Of a stretch of 46,565 nucleotides of DNA, positions 35,169-44,984 are shown one piece after another. The position numbers were made by a program, and so were the translations under genes. Each line of letters begins with the position of its first letter. Within the stretch, counting starts at the first letter, position 1. Below the pieces are notes generated by a model, which was not told the DNA's origin, did not search any database, and saw nothing but the letters and a program-made list of their open reading frames with translations. The stretch is from Lachnospiraceae bacterium (lineage in GTDB: Bacteria > Bacillota > Clostridia > Lachnospirales > Lachnospiraceae): positions 1 through 46,565 of the forward strand of contig JAGBLN010000049.1 of the NCBI GenBank assembly GCA_017635395.1, read 5' to 3'.

Positions 35169-35756
35169 GTGGATAAAAACAAAAAGAATAAATTCACAAA
35201 AGGTATGAAGGGCTACTGGGAGGCCGGCTGGAAAAGAACCTGTGCCATGAGCCTGATAATGTTTGGCATATCCTTCGGAATCCTGGGCTTAGGTATTTTT
35301 ATCACAGGCTCAAAATTTAATTACCTGACGATAGCTTCAGTTCTTGGCATGCTGCCTGCAGCGCGGACGCTGATATCCGCTATTATGTTTTACAAAGCAA
35401 AGGCTTATACACCAGCAGCTGCACTTTATGATGAGATTGAAAGCACCGGATATGACAGCATCATTTATGAACTGTATATGACAGGCTACAGCAAATCCTT
35501 TGCGGTGGCTGCTCTTGCTGCTGATGAGGGCGGAATTTCCGCGCTTCTGTCAGATGAAAAAGCAGATGCCGAGGCTGCCGCTGAACATGTGAAAACCCTT
35601 ATGGAGCAGAACGGCTTCAAGGGAAAAAAGATAAAATTTTATAAAACTACAGAGAGTGATAAATTCATCGCAAGATTAAAGCATCTTGCACAGAACGGAA
35701 ACGAAAGCGTTGACAGTTTGGAAGTTTTTGAACTTATGACTCAGATATCGCTGTAG
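35169..35756 (+). CDS. Hypothetical membrane protein, two membrane segments
   Basis: 195 residues, GTG start with an aagaggaacg ribosome site. After a Lys-rich start, two hydrophobic segments (about 28-47 and 53-75) anchor it, followed by a soluble, mostly helical cytoplasmic part that ends FELMTQISL. No domain is recognised. It sits between the SDR and the pseudouridine synthase and may share their transcript. Confidence 0.6.
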   Translation: MDKNKKNKFTKGMKGYWEAGWKRTCAMSLIMFGISFGILGLGIFITGSKFNYLTIASVLGMLPAARTLISAIMFYKAKAYTPAAALYDEIESTGYDSIIYELYMTGYSKSFAVAALAADEGGISALLSDEKADAEAAAEHVKTLMEQNGFKGKKIKFYKTTESDKFIARLKHLAQNGNESVDSLEVFELMTQISL

Positions 35757-35789
35757 TTTTCCTGTATATTAAGAGCGCGGTGTTTAGAT

Positions 35790-36752
35790 ATGAAAGAGAT
35801 AATCATCAGGAGTGATGAGGCAGGGCAGCGCCTGGATAAATATCTGAAGAAGCTTATGCCGGCAGCCGGCACGGGCTTTTTGTATAAGATGCTCAGAAAG
35901 AAGAATATTGATCTGAACGGGGCAAAGTCTGACGGCAGTACCATACTGTCTGCAGGCGACCATGTTCGGATCTTTTTTTCTGATGAAACTTATGAGAAAA
36001 TGCGCGGCAACGCTGATGAAAAAACTGGCAAAAAGGATAAAAATAATCTGCATCTCGATATAATTCTTGAAACCGATGATGTACTTTTTATCAATAAGCC
36101 GGCAGGAATTTTAAGCCAGGGATCAGAAAAGGGGCAGCTAAGCATAAATGATGTATTGAGACAGCAATACAGCAATACTGCCAGTACTTATACGCCTTCC
36201 GTATGCAACAGGCTGGACCGGAATACATCAGGGCTTCTGCTGGCTGCTAAAACCTATGCCGGAAGCCGTCTTGTAAGTGACCTTATAAAGACTCATTCAG
36301 TCAGGAAAAAGTACCTTGCCATAGCTGAAGGCGAGATGCAAGGCGAGAGAATGCTGAAAGGTTATCTGACAAAAGATCGCGAAAGAAATATTGTAACTGT
36401 AAAAGACCACGGAGAAGAAAATGACGCAGTGAGTACAGGCTATAAGGTGCTGGGACATAAGAACGGCTATTCATTAGTCGAGGTGGAACTCATAACCGGA
36501 AAGTCCCATCAGATAAGGGCCCATTTGTCTTCTATAGGCCATCCGCTGGCAGGAGATATAAAGTATGGAGGACATCCGTATAAAGGCTTAAAGCATCAGC
36601 TGCTGCATTCCTGGAAACTCGTATTGCCGGACAGTGTTCCGGATTGTGTTAATGAGAATAGCCTTCACATCTACAATGAAATACTTGGCAAGTCTGAAGG
36701 AGGTGTTATAATCTGTCCCCCTGGAGAAATGTTTTTAGATATACCACACTGA
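35790..36752 (+). CDS. RluC/RluD-family pseudouridine synthase
   Basis: 320 residues. The N-terminal S4 RNA-binding domain begins EIIIRSDEAGQRLDKYLKK. The catalytic domain starts LETDDVLFINKPAGILSQG and has the active-site loop NRLDRNTSGLLL with the catalytic Asp. VELITGKSHQIRAHLSSIGHPLAGDIKYGG is the conserved motif III region. It probably isomerises uridines in 23S rRNA or tRNA; the exact site is not determined. The last 18 bases overlap the convergent ABC permease gene. Confidence 0.92.
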   Translation: MKEIIIRSDEAGQRLDKYLKKLMPAAGTGFLYKMLRKKNIDLNGAKSDGSTILSAGDHVRIFFSDETYEKMRGNADEKTGKKDKNNLHLDIILETDDVLFINKPAGILSQGSEKGQLSINDVLRQQYSNTASTYTPSVCNRLDRNTSGLLLAAKTYAGSRLVSDLIKTHSVRKKYLAIAEGEMQGERMLKGYLTKDRERNIVTVKDHGEENDAVSTGYKVLGHKNGYSLVEVELITGKSHQIRAHLSSIGHPLAGDIKYGGHPYKGLKHQLLHSWKLVLPDSVPDCVNENSLHIYNEILGKSEGGVIICPPGEMFLDIPH

Positions 36753-37934
36753 AGGAAATAGGAATTTCACAAAACGGAATACCGGTATCAGCGATGGTAT
36801 GTCAATGAATACCGGCGTGAAAATTAATGCAGATAAAAGGTATACCGGCATAAATGCGCAGAAGATGCTCCTTTCGGGTATCACATATGAAAGCAGCATA
36901 AGCAGGATGACGCAGAATCCCATAAAAAGTAATAGTCCTAATATTTCTGAAATCAAACCGTTCCCGGATATAAAAGAAAATTTCTGCAGCGGATTCCCGG
37001 AAGATAATGCATAAGCGCTTTTGCTTCCGAACAGTGCTGATAATATGAGGCACAGCTCTGATACAGCTACGGAAAGAAGCAGGGGACTTAATATGGTGCA
37101 TAATCTTATCCTAAAGGAAGAAAGCACCGGATTGTCTGCCAGGGAGAAAAATTTCAGTACGCCGCAGAAACCGCAGAGCATCATCAGTACGGATAAGAGT
37201 CCCCTTAATGATGCTGCAGATACTTCGTTTTTGTTTTGCGTAACTTCGGTTTCTGAATTCGTATCACCAGCGGTGCCGTCACTGTCAGCTGCATCTGTCA
37301 CCACTGAAAAAGTGCTTCCGTTGGTTGAAAACTCATCATACAGTTCATATATCCTGTCTTCTGAAAAGACTTCGCCGTTTATCTCTTTTCCGTCAAGCTC
37401 TGCCACCTGGTCTTTTATTTCGGAATATTCATATATATAGTTTCTCAAAAGCAGGGGAGCCAGATCCTTAAAAATCTCCGCATAAACTGTCTCGTTGACA
37501 ATATAGGCCTGAGTTGATGCAGGGGAGATATAAACCTGCACTTTCTTTTGGGTATCACCGGTTGCGAGAGTGGCAAAGATATCCGAAGGGATCAGGTATC
37601 CGCATTCGGCCTTTCCTCTTAATATTTCATCCTTGAGCATGGCTTCGGAATCGCACTCATAGAAAGAATACATGCTGTCCGGATCAGTATTGCTTAAGGG
37701 TGTAAAACGGGCATCGCTTTTATCAGCCGGTGTCGCGTCTGAATCTTCGTCGTTATCATAAATATAATACGCAACAGGTATACGTTTTTCGGACATATTA
37801 TCATCAGAAAAACGGCTGTAAAGTCCTGTTAAGAGCGTGATGACCGGAAGCGAAAACAGGAGCAGTACCAGTATCGGCGACATCAGGGTTCTTTTTATGG
37901 ACATGAACAATAGTCTTGAAAATCTCATTCTCAT
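36735..37934 (-). CDS. ABC-2 type transporter permease (downstream copy)
   Basis: 399 residues. One N-terminal membrane segment is followed by a large external domain (about 40-240), then five or six membrane segments in the C-terminal half, which is the ABC-2 layout. The start MRMRFSRLLFMSIKRTLMSPILVLLLF and end FRFVKFLFPSVWYI are clear. It overlaps the upstream permease by one base (TAATG) and converges on the pseudouridine synthase gene. Substrate unknown. Confidence 0.78.
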   Translation of the reverse strand: MRMRFSRLLFMSIKRTLMSPILVLLLFSLPVITLLTGLYSRFSDDNMSEKRIPVAYYIYDNDEDSDATPADKSDARFTPLSNTDPDSMYSFYECDSEAMLKDEILRGKAECGYLIPSDIFATLATGDTQKKVQVYISPASTQAYIVNETVYAEIFKDLAPLLLRNYIYEYSEIKDQVAELDGKEINGEVFSEDRIYELYDEFSTNGSTFSVVTDAADSDGTAGDTNSETEVTQNKNEVSAASLRGLLSVLMMLCGFCGVLKFFSLADNPVLSSFRIRLCTILSPLLLSVAVSELCLILSALFGSKSAYALSSGNPLQKFSFISGNGLISEILGLLLFMGFCVILLMLLSYVIPERSIFCAFMPVYLLSALIFTPVFIDIPSLIPVFRFVKFLFPSVWYI

Positions 37935-39184
37935 TACAGTGTCCCCCTTATGTGACGGATCTTAAGTACGGCGTAAGTTATGATTAGCAGTACAAGGGTC
38001 CATATGAGTATCCTGAGGTCAGGGGAAGTATTAATGTTCAGGAATATCCCCAGGAGGCTGTTTTGTAAAAATGCAGCGGGCAGTAGTTTGCCAAAGCCTG
38101 CAATCAGTTTAGGAAGGAATGCAGAAGGGATTATCCCTCCGGACAAAAGCAGCATGGCAGTGCTTAGCACGAACTGGAGCAACACAGCAAGTGAAGGGCT
38201 CTTTGTGATCACATGCAGGAATACGGAAAATGCTGACACAAAAAATGACAGCAGGAGGATGTATATGAGCAGTGCTGACAGCGATATGTCTTCTAGAAGC
38301 ATGACGCCTGCTATGCATCCGACCGGTGCCAGTATGAAAAAAAATACGGATGCTGCGGTAATGAACTGTGCAAGCGTATATTTACCGGCTGTTATGCCCT
38401 TGGCAAAGAGACAGGATATAAATGATGAAGACGGATATTTTAAAAGCCCTGTCATGCAGCTGCCCCAAAAGAGTGCAAAAAGTATGAAACCGGAAGATAT
38501 ATAGTAGAGTGCAACTGACCTTGCTCCTGATATGCCTGAGTCTTCAGAATCGTCGCTTACCTTAAGGCCTTCATCGCTTCCGGGGATAAGCATTGTGATG
38601 TCAAAGACCTTTTCCCTTTCTGCCACATGCGCAAAGTTGATCAGGTCTATATGGTCATAGGCGTCTGAAAGGTATTCTTCTGCATCAATAGAATAATAAA
38701 CAGTAGCAGCTGTGTAGGAGGCTGCCTGTGCGGAGGAAAGGAGCGTCACTCCGTCATTTATCAGTTCCGAGAGGAAAAGTGCAGAGAGGTTGTCTGATTC
38801 GGATATCCTTATGATGGCAGGTATATTTTCACCGTATAATATTCCTTCCACCATTCCTTCAGGGAAGATCATTTCAGCTATCACATCTCCTTGCTTCAAT
38901 GCCCTGTCAGCATCTTCTGCGTCCATTACTTCAAATTCGAGTACCATGGAGGTAGATGACATATTTGAGATATAGTCAATAGCCATGTCCATGTAACGGC
39001 TGCTTATGTCGCCCGGAACTACTGCTACGGATGCTTTTATAAGAGGCTCGCTCCTGTAAAGCACGGCAGAGGCTGCGGCAACACAGCTCCAGATCAGGAG
39101 CGCAAGAAAAAAGCCCCCGGCAAAGAGTGCCGGCAGGGAACGGAGAGACCTTTTGAAATTGATTTTAAGAAGGTTTAAAAACAT
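37934..39184 (-). CDS. ABC-2 type transporter permease (upstream copy)
   Basis: 416 residues with the same layout as its neighbour: membrane anchor (about 18-42), external domain (about 45-225), then about six membrane segments ending RHIRGTL. The pair probably forms a heterodimeric channel with the ATPase at 40342. It begins 2 bases after the end of the frameshifted gene, so all four genes look like one operon. The large external domains, as in YhgE/Pip-like and bacteriocin-export proteins, hint at exporting peptides or protecting against them; this is inference. Confidence 0.78.
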   Translation of the reverse strand: MFLNLLKINFKRSLRSLPALFAGGFFLALLIWSCVAAASAVLYRSEPLIKASVAVVPGDISSRYMDMAIDYISNMSSTSMVLEFEVMDAEDADRALKQGDVIAEMIFPEGMVEGILYGENIPAIIRISESDNLSALFLSELINDGVTLLSSAQAASYTAATVYYSIDAEEYLSDAYDHIDLINFAHVAEREKVFDITMLIPGSDEGLKVSDDSEDSGISGARSVALYYISSGFILFALFWGSCMTGLLKYPSSSFISCLFAKGITAGKYTLAQFITAASVFFFILAPVGCIAGVMLLEDISLSALLIYILLLSFFVSAFSVFLHVITKSPSLAVLLQFVLSTAMLLLSGGIIPSAFLPKLIAGFGKLLPAAFLQNSLLGIFLNINTSPDLRILIWTLVLLIITYAVLKIRHIRGTL

Positions 39185-39186
39185 TT

Positions 39187-40345
39187 TTATCTCGTTTCAG
39201 GGCTCATGGGATCATCAAAGCCTGTTTCTCCCATGTATGACATTATCAATTCCGTAAGCTGGTTATTATGCAGGTTCCCGTAAACAATAGCCAGTGCATT
39301 CTGTATATCGTTCCGGCTCATGCTGTAAAGATCTTCATCAGGAAGGTCATCGCATATTGCGGCATCTCCCGGAAGGAGAGTGGCATTGGCACTTCCATTT
39401 ACGCGTATCAGCTCATTGCCTTCGGAATACAAAGCGAATTCGATGTTATCTGCCTCAACTGTAAACTCTTTATCCATGCTGTACTTGTTCTGCTTGTAAT
39501 TGTCAGCCGTTCCGTATGCAGTTAGAGTAATAGTAATGTCGTCCTGCATCGGCAGCTGTTCTATCACAAGGCAGAATCCATCTGTTACTTCTTTAGTGCC
39601 GTAAAAATAAATTGTTGCGCAGCCATATTTTAAACAGCGGAGTTTCCCGGCCCTGTCTATGCTGACTGAAATTACCTCGCCGGAGCTTAAGCTAAGTGTG
39701 TAGCTTTCGCAGTCATATTCATGTCCGTCCGGCGCGGTAAGCGTTGCATATCCTGAAATCTTTTTATGTCGGATTCAAGTATTTTTTTCCGCAGTTCTTT
39801 TTTGAATATTGTTCCTTTATTTCAGCCGGATATTTCAGCTGGTCGGCAGAAACATCATTTAAACCGTCAGGCAGGTCAGCACCGAGCATTTCGCGGAACG
39901 CTGAATTTTCGTATCCGTCAAATGGGTGATGCACATCAAAAATTAATTCTTTGTCATACAGCTCAGGAGAAGAGATTCCTAATAAATCATCTCGCTGCCT
40001 GATGCATACTGAAGGCGCTGCATAGATGAGAAATGTGGGCGTCAGCTTCATATCTAACATCCTGCTGTCAGTATCTGCCATGGCAGAGAGCCTTAATCCG
40101 GCGCCGGAAAAAATTGAATCGTCCGGAACTGCTTCGCATTCAAGTGAGCTTATGACAAATCCGGCATCCACAGTGACAGGAGCTGTCAGGCAGTTATCTA
40201 TCATTTCTGTATCCAGTGCATCATAGAGTGCCGCAAGCACCCTGAACCGGGGTGAGTTTAAAACTGACAGAATAGAAATAACTACAGTAATGATAATAAT
40301 GGCTGCAGGTATCACTATCTTGGGATTTTTAAACAGGTTCTTCAT
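39187..40345 (-). pseudogene. Membrane-anchored protein of ABC operon, broken by two apparent single-A deletions
   Basis: The first part (40345 down to 39764) codes 193 residues: an N-terminal membrane helix, then an external domain ending KYPAEIKEQYSKK before a wrong-frame tail. The second part codes continuously from about 39750 to 39187 in another frame (GYATLTAPDGHEYDCESY... to ...MSPETR). Adding one A to the 6-A run near 39803 and one A to the 5-A run near 39762 joins them as ...KEQYSKKELRKKILESDIKKISGYATL..., giving about 387 residues. So this is one gene with two frame-breaking indels, or two homopolymer sequencing errors. It overlaps the ATPase gene by 4 bases (ATGA). Family not recognised. 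Confidence 0.7.
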
Positions 40346-41076
40346 CGGATCAGCTTAAGTAATTCTTCGCCTCTTAAGGCCGGCGATATGGAAGAAAGAA
40401 CTCCGTCCTTTAATAAAAAGGCAATATCGCATATATCAAGGTCTTCTTCATCATGGGTGCTGATAAGAAGGGTAGTTCCGTTTTCCCGTAATTCCCGGAG
40501 ATAGTTCCTAAGCTCTGCCTTAAAGCTAAGGTCAAGGGCAGAGGCAGGCTCATCTAAGAGCAGGACTTCTGGATTGTTTATAAGGGCTGCGGCGAGGCTT
40601 ACACGCTTACGCATGCCGCCGGAAAGAGCCCTGACGGGTTTATTCATGAACGGAGTGATATCAAGAGCTGCAATGGCATGGCTCTGCAGTGCAGACTGGA
40701 ATCCGGCTTTTGAACCGCTGTACCACAATAAAAGGTTATCTTTTACGGATAGCTCAGGCATCAGGGGATCTTCCTGCGGAACATATGAAATTATGCGTGA
40801 ACAGCTTTTCTTGTCCTGGAAAAGATCTGATGTATGTTCTCCGTCGCAGTATGTGTAGAATGGAACGCTGCCATCACCCGGAACGCCTGAATGCCTTATT
40901 CCGGAAAGTATGGACAGGAGAGTGGATTTTCCGCTGCCGTTTGCTCCTAAAAGCGCGGCGGCTTTTCCTTTGGGCAGCTCAAATGAAACATTCTTGAGTA
41001 CCTTATGGTTCCTGTACGAATATGAGATATTGCCGGCCTGCAGACCGGCTAAATTTTTGTCTTTTTTTTCGTCCAT
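40342..41076 (-). CDS. ABC transporter ATP-binding protein
   Basis: 244 residues. Walker A GANGSGKS is at 44-51, the Q-loop Gln at 101, signature LSGGM at 151-155, Walker B LLLDEP at 172-177 and the switch His at 208 (STHDE). All motifs are intact. It heads the four-gene minus-strand operon, followed by the frameshifted membrane protein and two ABC-2 permeases, the usual order for a small exporter. The substrate is unknown. Confidence 0.93.
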   Translation of the reverse strand: MDEKKDKNLAGLQAGNISYSYRNHKVLKNVSFELPKGKAAALLGANGSGKSTLLSILSGIRHSGVPGDGSVPFYTYCDGEHTSDLFQDKKSCSRIISYVPQEDPLMPELSVKDNLLLWYSGSKAGFQSALQSHAIAALDITPFMNKPVRALSGGMRKRVSLAAALINNPEVLLLDEPASALDLSFKAELRNYLRELRENGTTLLISTHDEEDLDICDIAFLLKDGVLSSISPALRGEELLKLIR

Positions 41077-41186
41077 AATTTTAATTTATCAAAGAATAAA
41101 CGCTACGGATAAGATTTTACCATATTTTTGAGTCATTTCGGATAATTTTGAATGGGGGAGGCAGTATGGAAAAATATATGAAAAAG

Positions 41187-41218
41187 TGATATAATATGCA
41201 CATTCATTGTGGGGGGGG
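41187..41218 (+). promoter_or_regulatory. Extended -10 promoter and G8 tract before the GGDEF gene
   Basis: TGATATAAT has the -10 hexamer at 41190-41195. The transcript would start near 41202, leaving about 17 nt that include eight G in a row (41211-41218) directly against the ATG at 41219. The run is the closest thing to a ribosome site. Confidence 0.5.
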
Positions 41219-42823
41219 ATGAAGTTTTTTATGGGGGCAAAAAAAAGTATCAGCAATAAGATCATAGCAGTATTCTTAATTTTTACTGTTGTCACTTTAT
41301 CACTTTCAGGAATTCTTATTTATTCCATTCAGATGAGCAGCTATAAGAGGCAGTGCGAGATCAATGTCCGGGATGTGGGCGAGTATCTTGCCGGACTTAT
41401 GGTCGGGGATGGAGACCGTTTTATCGAATATCAGAATTTTTACCTTGAGCATTATAAAGAATTTAATCTGCCTATAGATGCGGACGATTACCTGTCCTAC
41501 CAGATCTCAGCCGAGCAGATGATCATTGATACACATCCCGGCAAGGTTTTGGGAAGGGATGTTGATTTTGCGGATGTTGAAACGGAGCTTCAGCTGGAGT
41601 ATTACAGGTATTATCATATGTACTGGCTTTTGGCATTTGAGGAGGCCAGGACAGCATTTGATCTGCCTTATACTTATTATCTTGTGATGGATGAGGAGAA
41701 TCATGAGGTAATGTATATGATAGACGGTGAACGTACCACTCCCAATGATCATCTTGCCGAAGGCGAGGCACCGGATCCTGCTATGGACAGGATCATGTAC
41801 CTTGGTGATACATATTACAATGGTTCGGATGATTATGCGATAATGTGGAAAACCTGGGAAACAGGAGAGAAGCAGGAAGGCTTTAAAGAATTCAATAATT
41901 CCTATGGCCATACATACTGCTATTACACGCCCCTTGTTATCAACGGTGAGAAGATGGGGCTTATTGCTACGGAGATAGAGGTCGACAGGGTAAACAAGGA
42001 AATCCTTGAGGATACGCTTAAACAGCTTGCTATAATTGCCCTTGTATATCTTGTTGCGACATTTGCCATAATTGAGGTTATAAGCCGCTCCATTACCGAA
42101 AGGATAGAGAAACTTGCCGGCCATGTCAGGGAGTATACAAAGTCAAGAGAGTCCCGGGTGGCGGACAACATAGACGAAAGTATTAAAGGGTCCGATGAGA
42201 TAGCAGATCTTTCGGCTGCTTTCAGCAAGATGATAAGAGAGGTGGAAAAGCAGATCAAGAGTCTGCAGTATACCTCCCAGGAACTGTCCGATACCAAAGC
42301 TGAGGTGCGAAAAGCCAGCGGCCAGGGGTACAAAGACATGCTTACCGGCATAAGGAACAGGAATGCCTTTGACGAAGAATCCAAGAAACTGGCAATGGAT
42401 ATGGAGAATGAAAAAGCGGTATTCGGCCTGGCGTCGGTAGATATGAACGGCCTGAAGCTTATAAATGAAGAATACGGATACGATAACGGAAATCATGCAA
42501 TAAGAAAACTTTGTTTTATCGTATGCCATGTGTTTGAACATTCCCCTGTGTTCAAGGTGGGGGGCGACAAGTTTATGGTTGTCCTGAAGGGGGATGACCT
42601 TAGGAACAGTGAAAAGCTTGTTGCAGAGTTTAAGGCAAGACTAAATAAATTAAGTGAGGACAGGGCCCTAAAGCCATGGGAGAAAGTGTCAGCTGCTATA
42701 GGCGTGGCATATTACGACAAAGATAGGGACCTAAGCGTGGAAGACCTTGCAGAACGCGCAATCAAGGAAATGAAGCGTGACAAGGCTGAGATGAAAGAAA
42801 GTCAAAAAAATAAAGGTGAATGA
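41219..42823 (+). CDS. Membrane sensor protein with HAMP-like region and degenerate GGDEF domain
   Basis: 534 residues from the ATG at 41219 (the ATG at 41231 is possible). Membrane segment 1 (about 15-40), an extracytoplasmic sensor region (about 45-260), segment 2 (about 263-285) and a HAMP/coiled-coil linker (about 287-370) lead to a GGDEF domain starting MLTGIRNRNAFDEE. The signature reads GGDKF at 448-452, where active enzymes have GGDEF or GGEEF. The NxxxGHxxGD-type block reads NEEYGYDNGN. Diguanylate cyclase activity is therefore doubtful; it may bind nucleotide or signal by protein contact. The 3' end overlaps cdd by 4 bases. Confidence 0.82.
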   Translation: MKFFMGAKKSISNKIIAVFLIFTVVTLSLSGILIYSIQMSSYKRQCEINVRDVGEYLAGLMVGDGDRFIEYQNFYLEHYKEFNLPIDADDYLSYQISAEQMIIDTHPGKVLGRDVDFADVETELQLEYYRYYHMYWLLAFEEARTAFDLPYTYYLVMDEENHEVMYMIDGERTTPNDHLAEGEAPDPAMDRIMYLGDTYYNGSDDYAIMWKTWETGEKQEGFKEFNNSYGHTYCYYTPLVINGEKMGLIATEIEVDRVNKEILEDTLKQLAIIALVYLVATFAIIEVISRSITERIEKLAGHVREYTKSRESRVADNIDESIKGSDEIADLSAAFSKMIREVEKQIKSLQYTSQELSDTKAEVRKASGQGYKDMLTGIRNRNAFDEESKKLAMDMENEKAVFGLASVDMNGLKLINEEYGYDNGNHAIRKLCFIVCHVFEHSPVFKVGGDKFMVVLKGDDLRNSEKLVAEFKARLNKLSEDRALKPWEKVSAAIGVAYYDKDRDLSVEDLAERAIKEMKRDKAEMKESQKNKGE

Positions 42824-43248
42824 CGATGCTTGATGAAGTAATACGGAACGATCTGATATCAAAAGCATATGAGGCAAGAAAAAATTCCTATGCGCCTTAT
42901 TCTGATTATCAGGTAGGTGCTGCTCTTTTGTGCGAAGACGGAAGCATTTATACCGGATGCAATGTTGAAAATGCATCCTATGGAGCAACAAACTGTGCTG
43001 AGCGTACTGCTGTTTTTAAGGCCGTCAGCGAAGGAAAAAGAAGGTTTAGGGCTATAGCTATAGCCGGAGGCTCAGGGGATAATATGGGTATGGCATATCC
43101 CTGCGGGGTCTGCAGGCAGGTTCTTCGCGAGTTCTCAGAACCTTCTGAGATGATCATAGTAGTAGCCGGTAAGGATTTTGAATACAGGGAATTTTCATTG
43201 GAAGAATTACTTCCTGAAAGCTTCGGCCCTGATTTTAAGGATATTTGA
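42820..43248 (+). CDS. cdd: Cytidine deaminase
   Basis: 142 residues. The zinc site is complete: the catalytic Glu lies in NCAERTA, where the Cys is the first zinc ligand, and PCGVC gives the other two. The substrate region is CNVENASYGA. It deaminates cytidine and deoxycytidine in pyrimidine salvage. It overlaps the GGDEF gene by ATGA and is followed 1 base later by the MutS-like gene. Confidence 0.95.
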   Translation: MTMLDEVIRNDLISKAYEARKNSYAPYSDYQVGAALLCEDGSIYTGCNVENASYGATNCAERTAVFKAVSEGKRRFRAIAIAGGSGDNMGMAYPCGVCRQVLREFSEPSEMIIVVAGKDFEYREFSLEELLPESFGPDFKDI

Positions 43249-43249
43249 A

Positions 43250-44971
43250 ATGGATAATGCAACAGTGGTTTTTCTCGTCGCTTTTGCGGCATTTGTAGTC
43301 ATTTTTATTCTGCTCGGACTCAGAGAGCGCAGCCGCCAGGAGAAAAAGTTAAAAAAAGAGATTCATGAAAGCTATGGCAGTTTTAATACTGCAGGTATTT
43401 CTGCGGACAGAATGCAGAATATAAGAAAGTTTTACCAGGCTCACGCAAAAGGTTATGTACTGGATGATATCACCTGGAATGATCTGGATATGAACCGGCT
43501 TTTTGCCAGGGCTAATGTCACATATTCTTCTGCAGGCGAGGAGGTACTTTACCATGTACTTCGTTCACCTTTGTTAGATGAGAAGGAGATCAGAAGGCGC
43601 GATGAGATGATCAGGTATTTTTCGGATCATCCGGCAGAGAGGGAACACCTGCAGTTTCTCTCGGCACTTAGCGGAAAGGAAAAAAAGTTTTCTTTTAGCG
43701 CTGTTTTATCTGATTTGGACGAACAGACTAAGAATGCAGGGAAGAGCACTAAAGGCGGCCTGCATATACTGGCGCCTGTCATATTTACTGTAGGTATTAT
43801 AGTAATGTTGATCAGCCTGCGGCTGGGGCTGATAGTATTTCCTGTTGCACTTATATTTAATATGGCATGGTATTTCAAAGTAAAGCCCTCTATCATGCCG
43901 TTACTTTCTGTAGTCCGTATCGTAATGCGTGAACAGAAAAGTACCGGGGAATTCATAAAAAATATTGATAAGATTTTTCCGGATGAAAAGTCGAAGGAAC
44001 TCTTTGCGCCGGAGCTTAACAGCCTTAAAAATGCGTATGATAAAATGGGGACATTCAGGACCTGCGTGACACTGATAACAGCAGGGGATGTAGGAGCCGC
44101 ATCACCTTTAGGCCTGGTAAAAGACTATGTTTATATGCTGCTGCACTTAGACCTTATAGTTTTTGAAAAGGCAGGAAAGGAACTGTTAAAAAATAAGGAT
44201 GAGGCTGATAAGATCCATTTTACCTTAGGATATTTAGAGATGCTTGTTGCTGCTGCATCCTTCAGGGAGGCCTGCGTAGATGTCTGTGAGCCTGTTTTTT
44301 CCGGAACAGAAAGTGCTGAAAATATTTACCACCCCCTTATAAAGAATCCGGTGAAGAACAGTTATTCACTTTCAGAAAATATGCTGCTTACAGGATCAAA
44401 TGCTTCAGGAAAGTCAACTTTCTTAAAGACTGTTGCGGTCAATATGGTATTGTCTGAAACTTTATGTTTTGCCTGTGCTGACAGCTTTACTACTGCATAT
44501 CACAGGATATACAGTTCCATGTCCTTGTCGGATAATCTTCTGGCCGGAGACAGCTTTTTCCTGGCGGAGATAAAGGCACTTAAGAGAATACTGGATGCAA
44601 AGGCTGAGATGCCTGAGATAACCATCGCCTGCTTTATTGACGAGGTGCTTAAAGGCACGAATACTGTGGAGCGTATTGCGGCATCGGCAGAGATACTTAA
44701 ATATTTTAAGTCGAATGGGGTTTTTGCCATGGCTGCTACCCATGACAGGGAACTTACGGAAATACTTAAGGCTGAATATGAAAACTACCATTTCAGCGAG
44801 GATATGGATAATGATGACATTAGCTTTAGCTATAAACTCTGTGAGGGGCCTGCAGCAACAAGGAATGCCATAAGGCTTATAGAGATAATGGGTTATCCGG
44901 CTGAGATAACGGAAAAAGCTTCTGAAAGAGCCGGAGAATTTGAGGCTTCAGGAAAATGGAGCCGTCCATAG
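43250..44971 (+). CDS. Membrane-anchored MutS-like ATPase
   Basis: 573 residues from the ATG at 43250 (the frame is open earlier, but that part lies inside cdd). It has a membrane helix at 5-23 and a hairpin of two more near 180-215. The C-terminal half is a MutS domain V ATPase: Walker [10 protein letters not shown] at 382-390, Walker [12 protein letters not shown] near 463-472, and [10 protein letters not shown]. There is no mismatch-binding N-terminal domain and no Smr nuclease domain. Family members are annotated as MutS-related proteins of unknown function. A role at the membrane is suggested only by the helices. Confidence 0.85.
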   Translation: MDNATVVFLVAFAAFVVIFILLGLRERSRQEKKLKKEIHESYGSFNTAGISADRMQNIRKFYQAHAKGYVLDDITWNDLDMNRLFARANVTYSSAGEEVLYHVLRSPLLDEKEIRRRDEMIRYFSDHPAEREHLQFLSALSGKEKKFSFSAVLSDLDEQTKNAGKSTKGGLHILAPVIFTVGIIVMLISLRLGLIVFPVALIFNMAWYFKVKPSIMPLLSVVRIVMREQKSTGEFIKNIDKIFPDEKSKELFAPELNSLKNAYDKMGTFRTCVTLITAGDVGAASPLGLVKDYVYMLLHLDLIVFEKAGKELLKNKDEADKIHFTLGYLEMLVAAASFREACVDVCEPVFSGTESAENIYHPLIKNPVKNSYSLSENMLLTGSNASGKSTFLKTVAVNMVLSETLCFACADSFTTAYHRIYSSMSLSDNLLAGDSFFLAEIKALKRILDAKAEMPEITIACFIDEVLKGTNTVERIAASAEILKYFKSNGVFAMAATHDRELTEILKAEYENYHFSEDMDNDDISFSYKLCEGPAATRNAIRLIEIMGYPAEITEKASERAGEFEASGKWSRP

Positions 44972-44984
44972 ACGGGAGGGTAAA

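Noticed and set aside
43178-43249. Longer start of the MutS-like protein
   Set aside because: The extra 24 residues lie inside cdd with no ribosome site; the ATG at 43250 gives the expected membrane-helix start.
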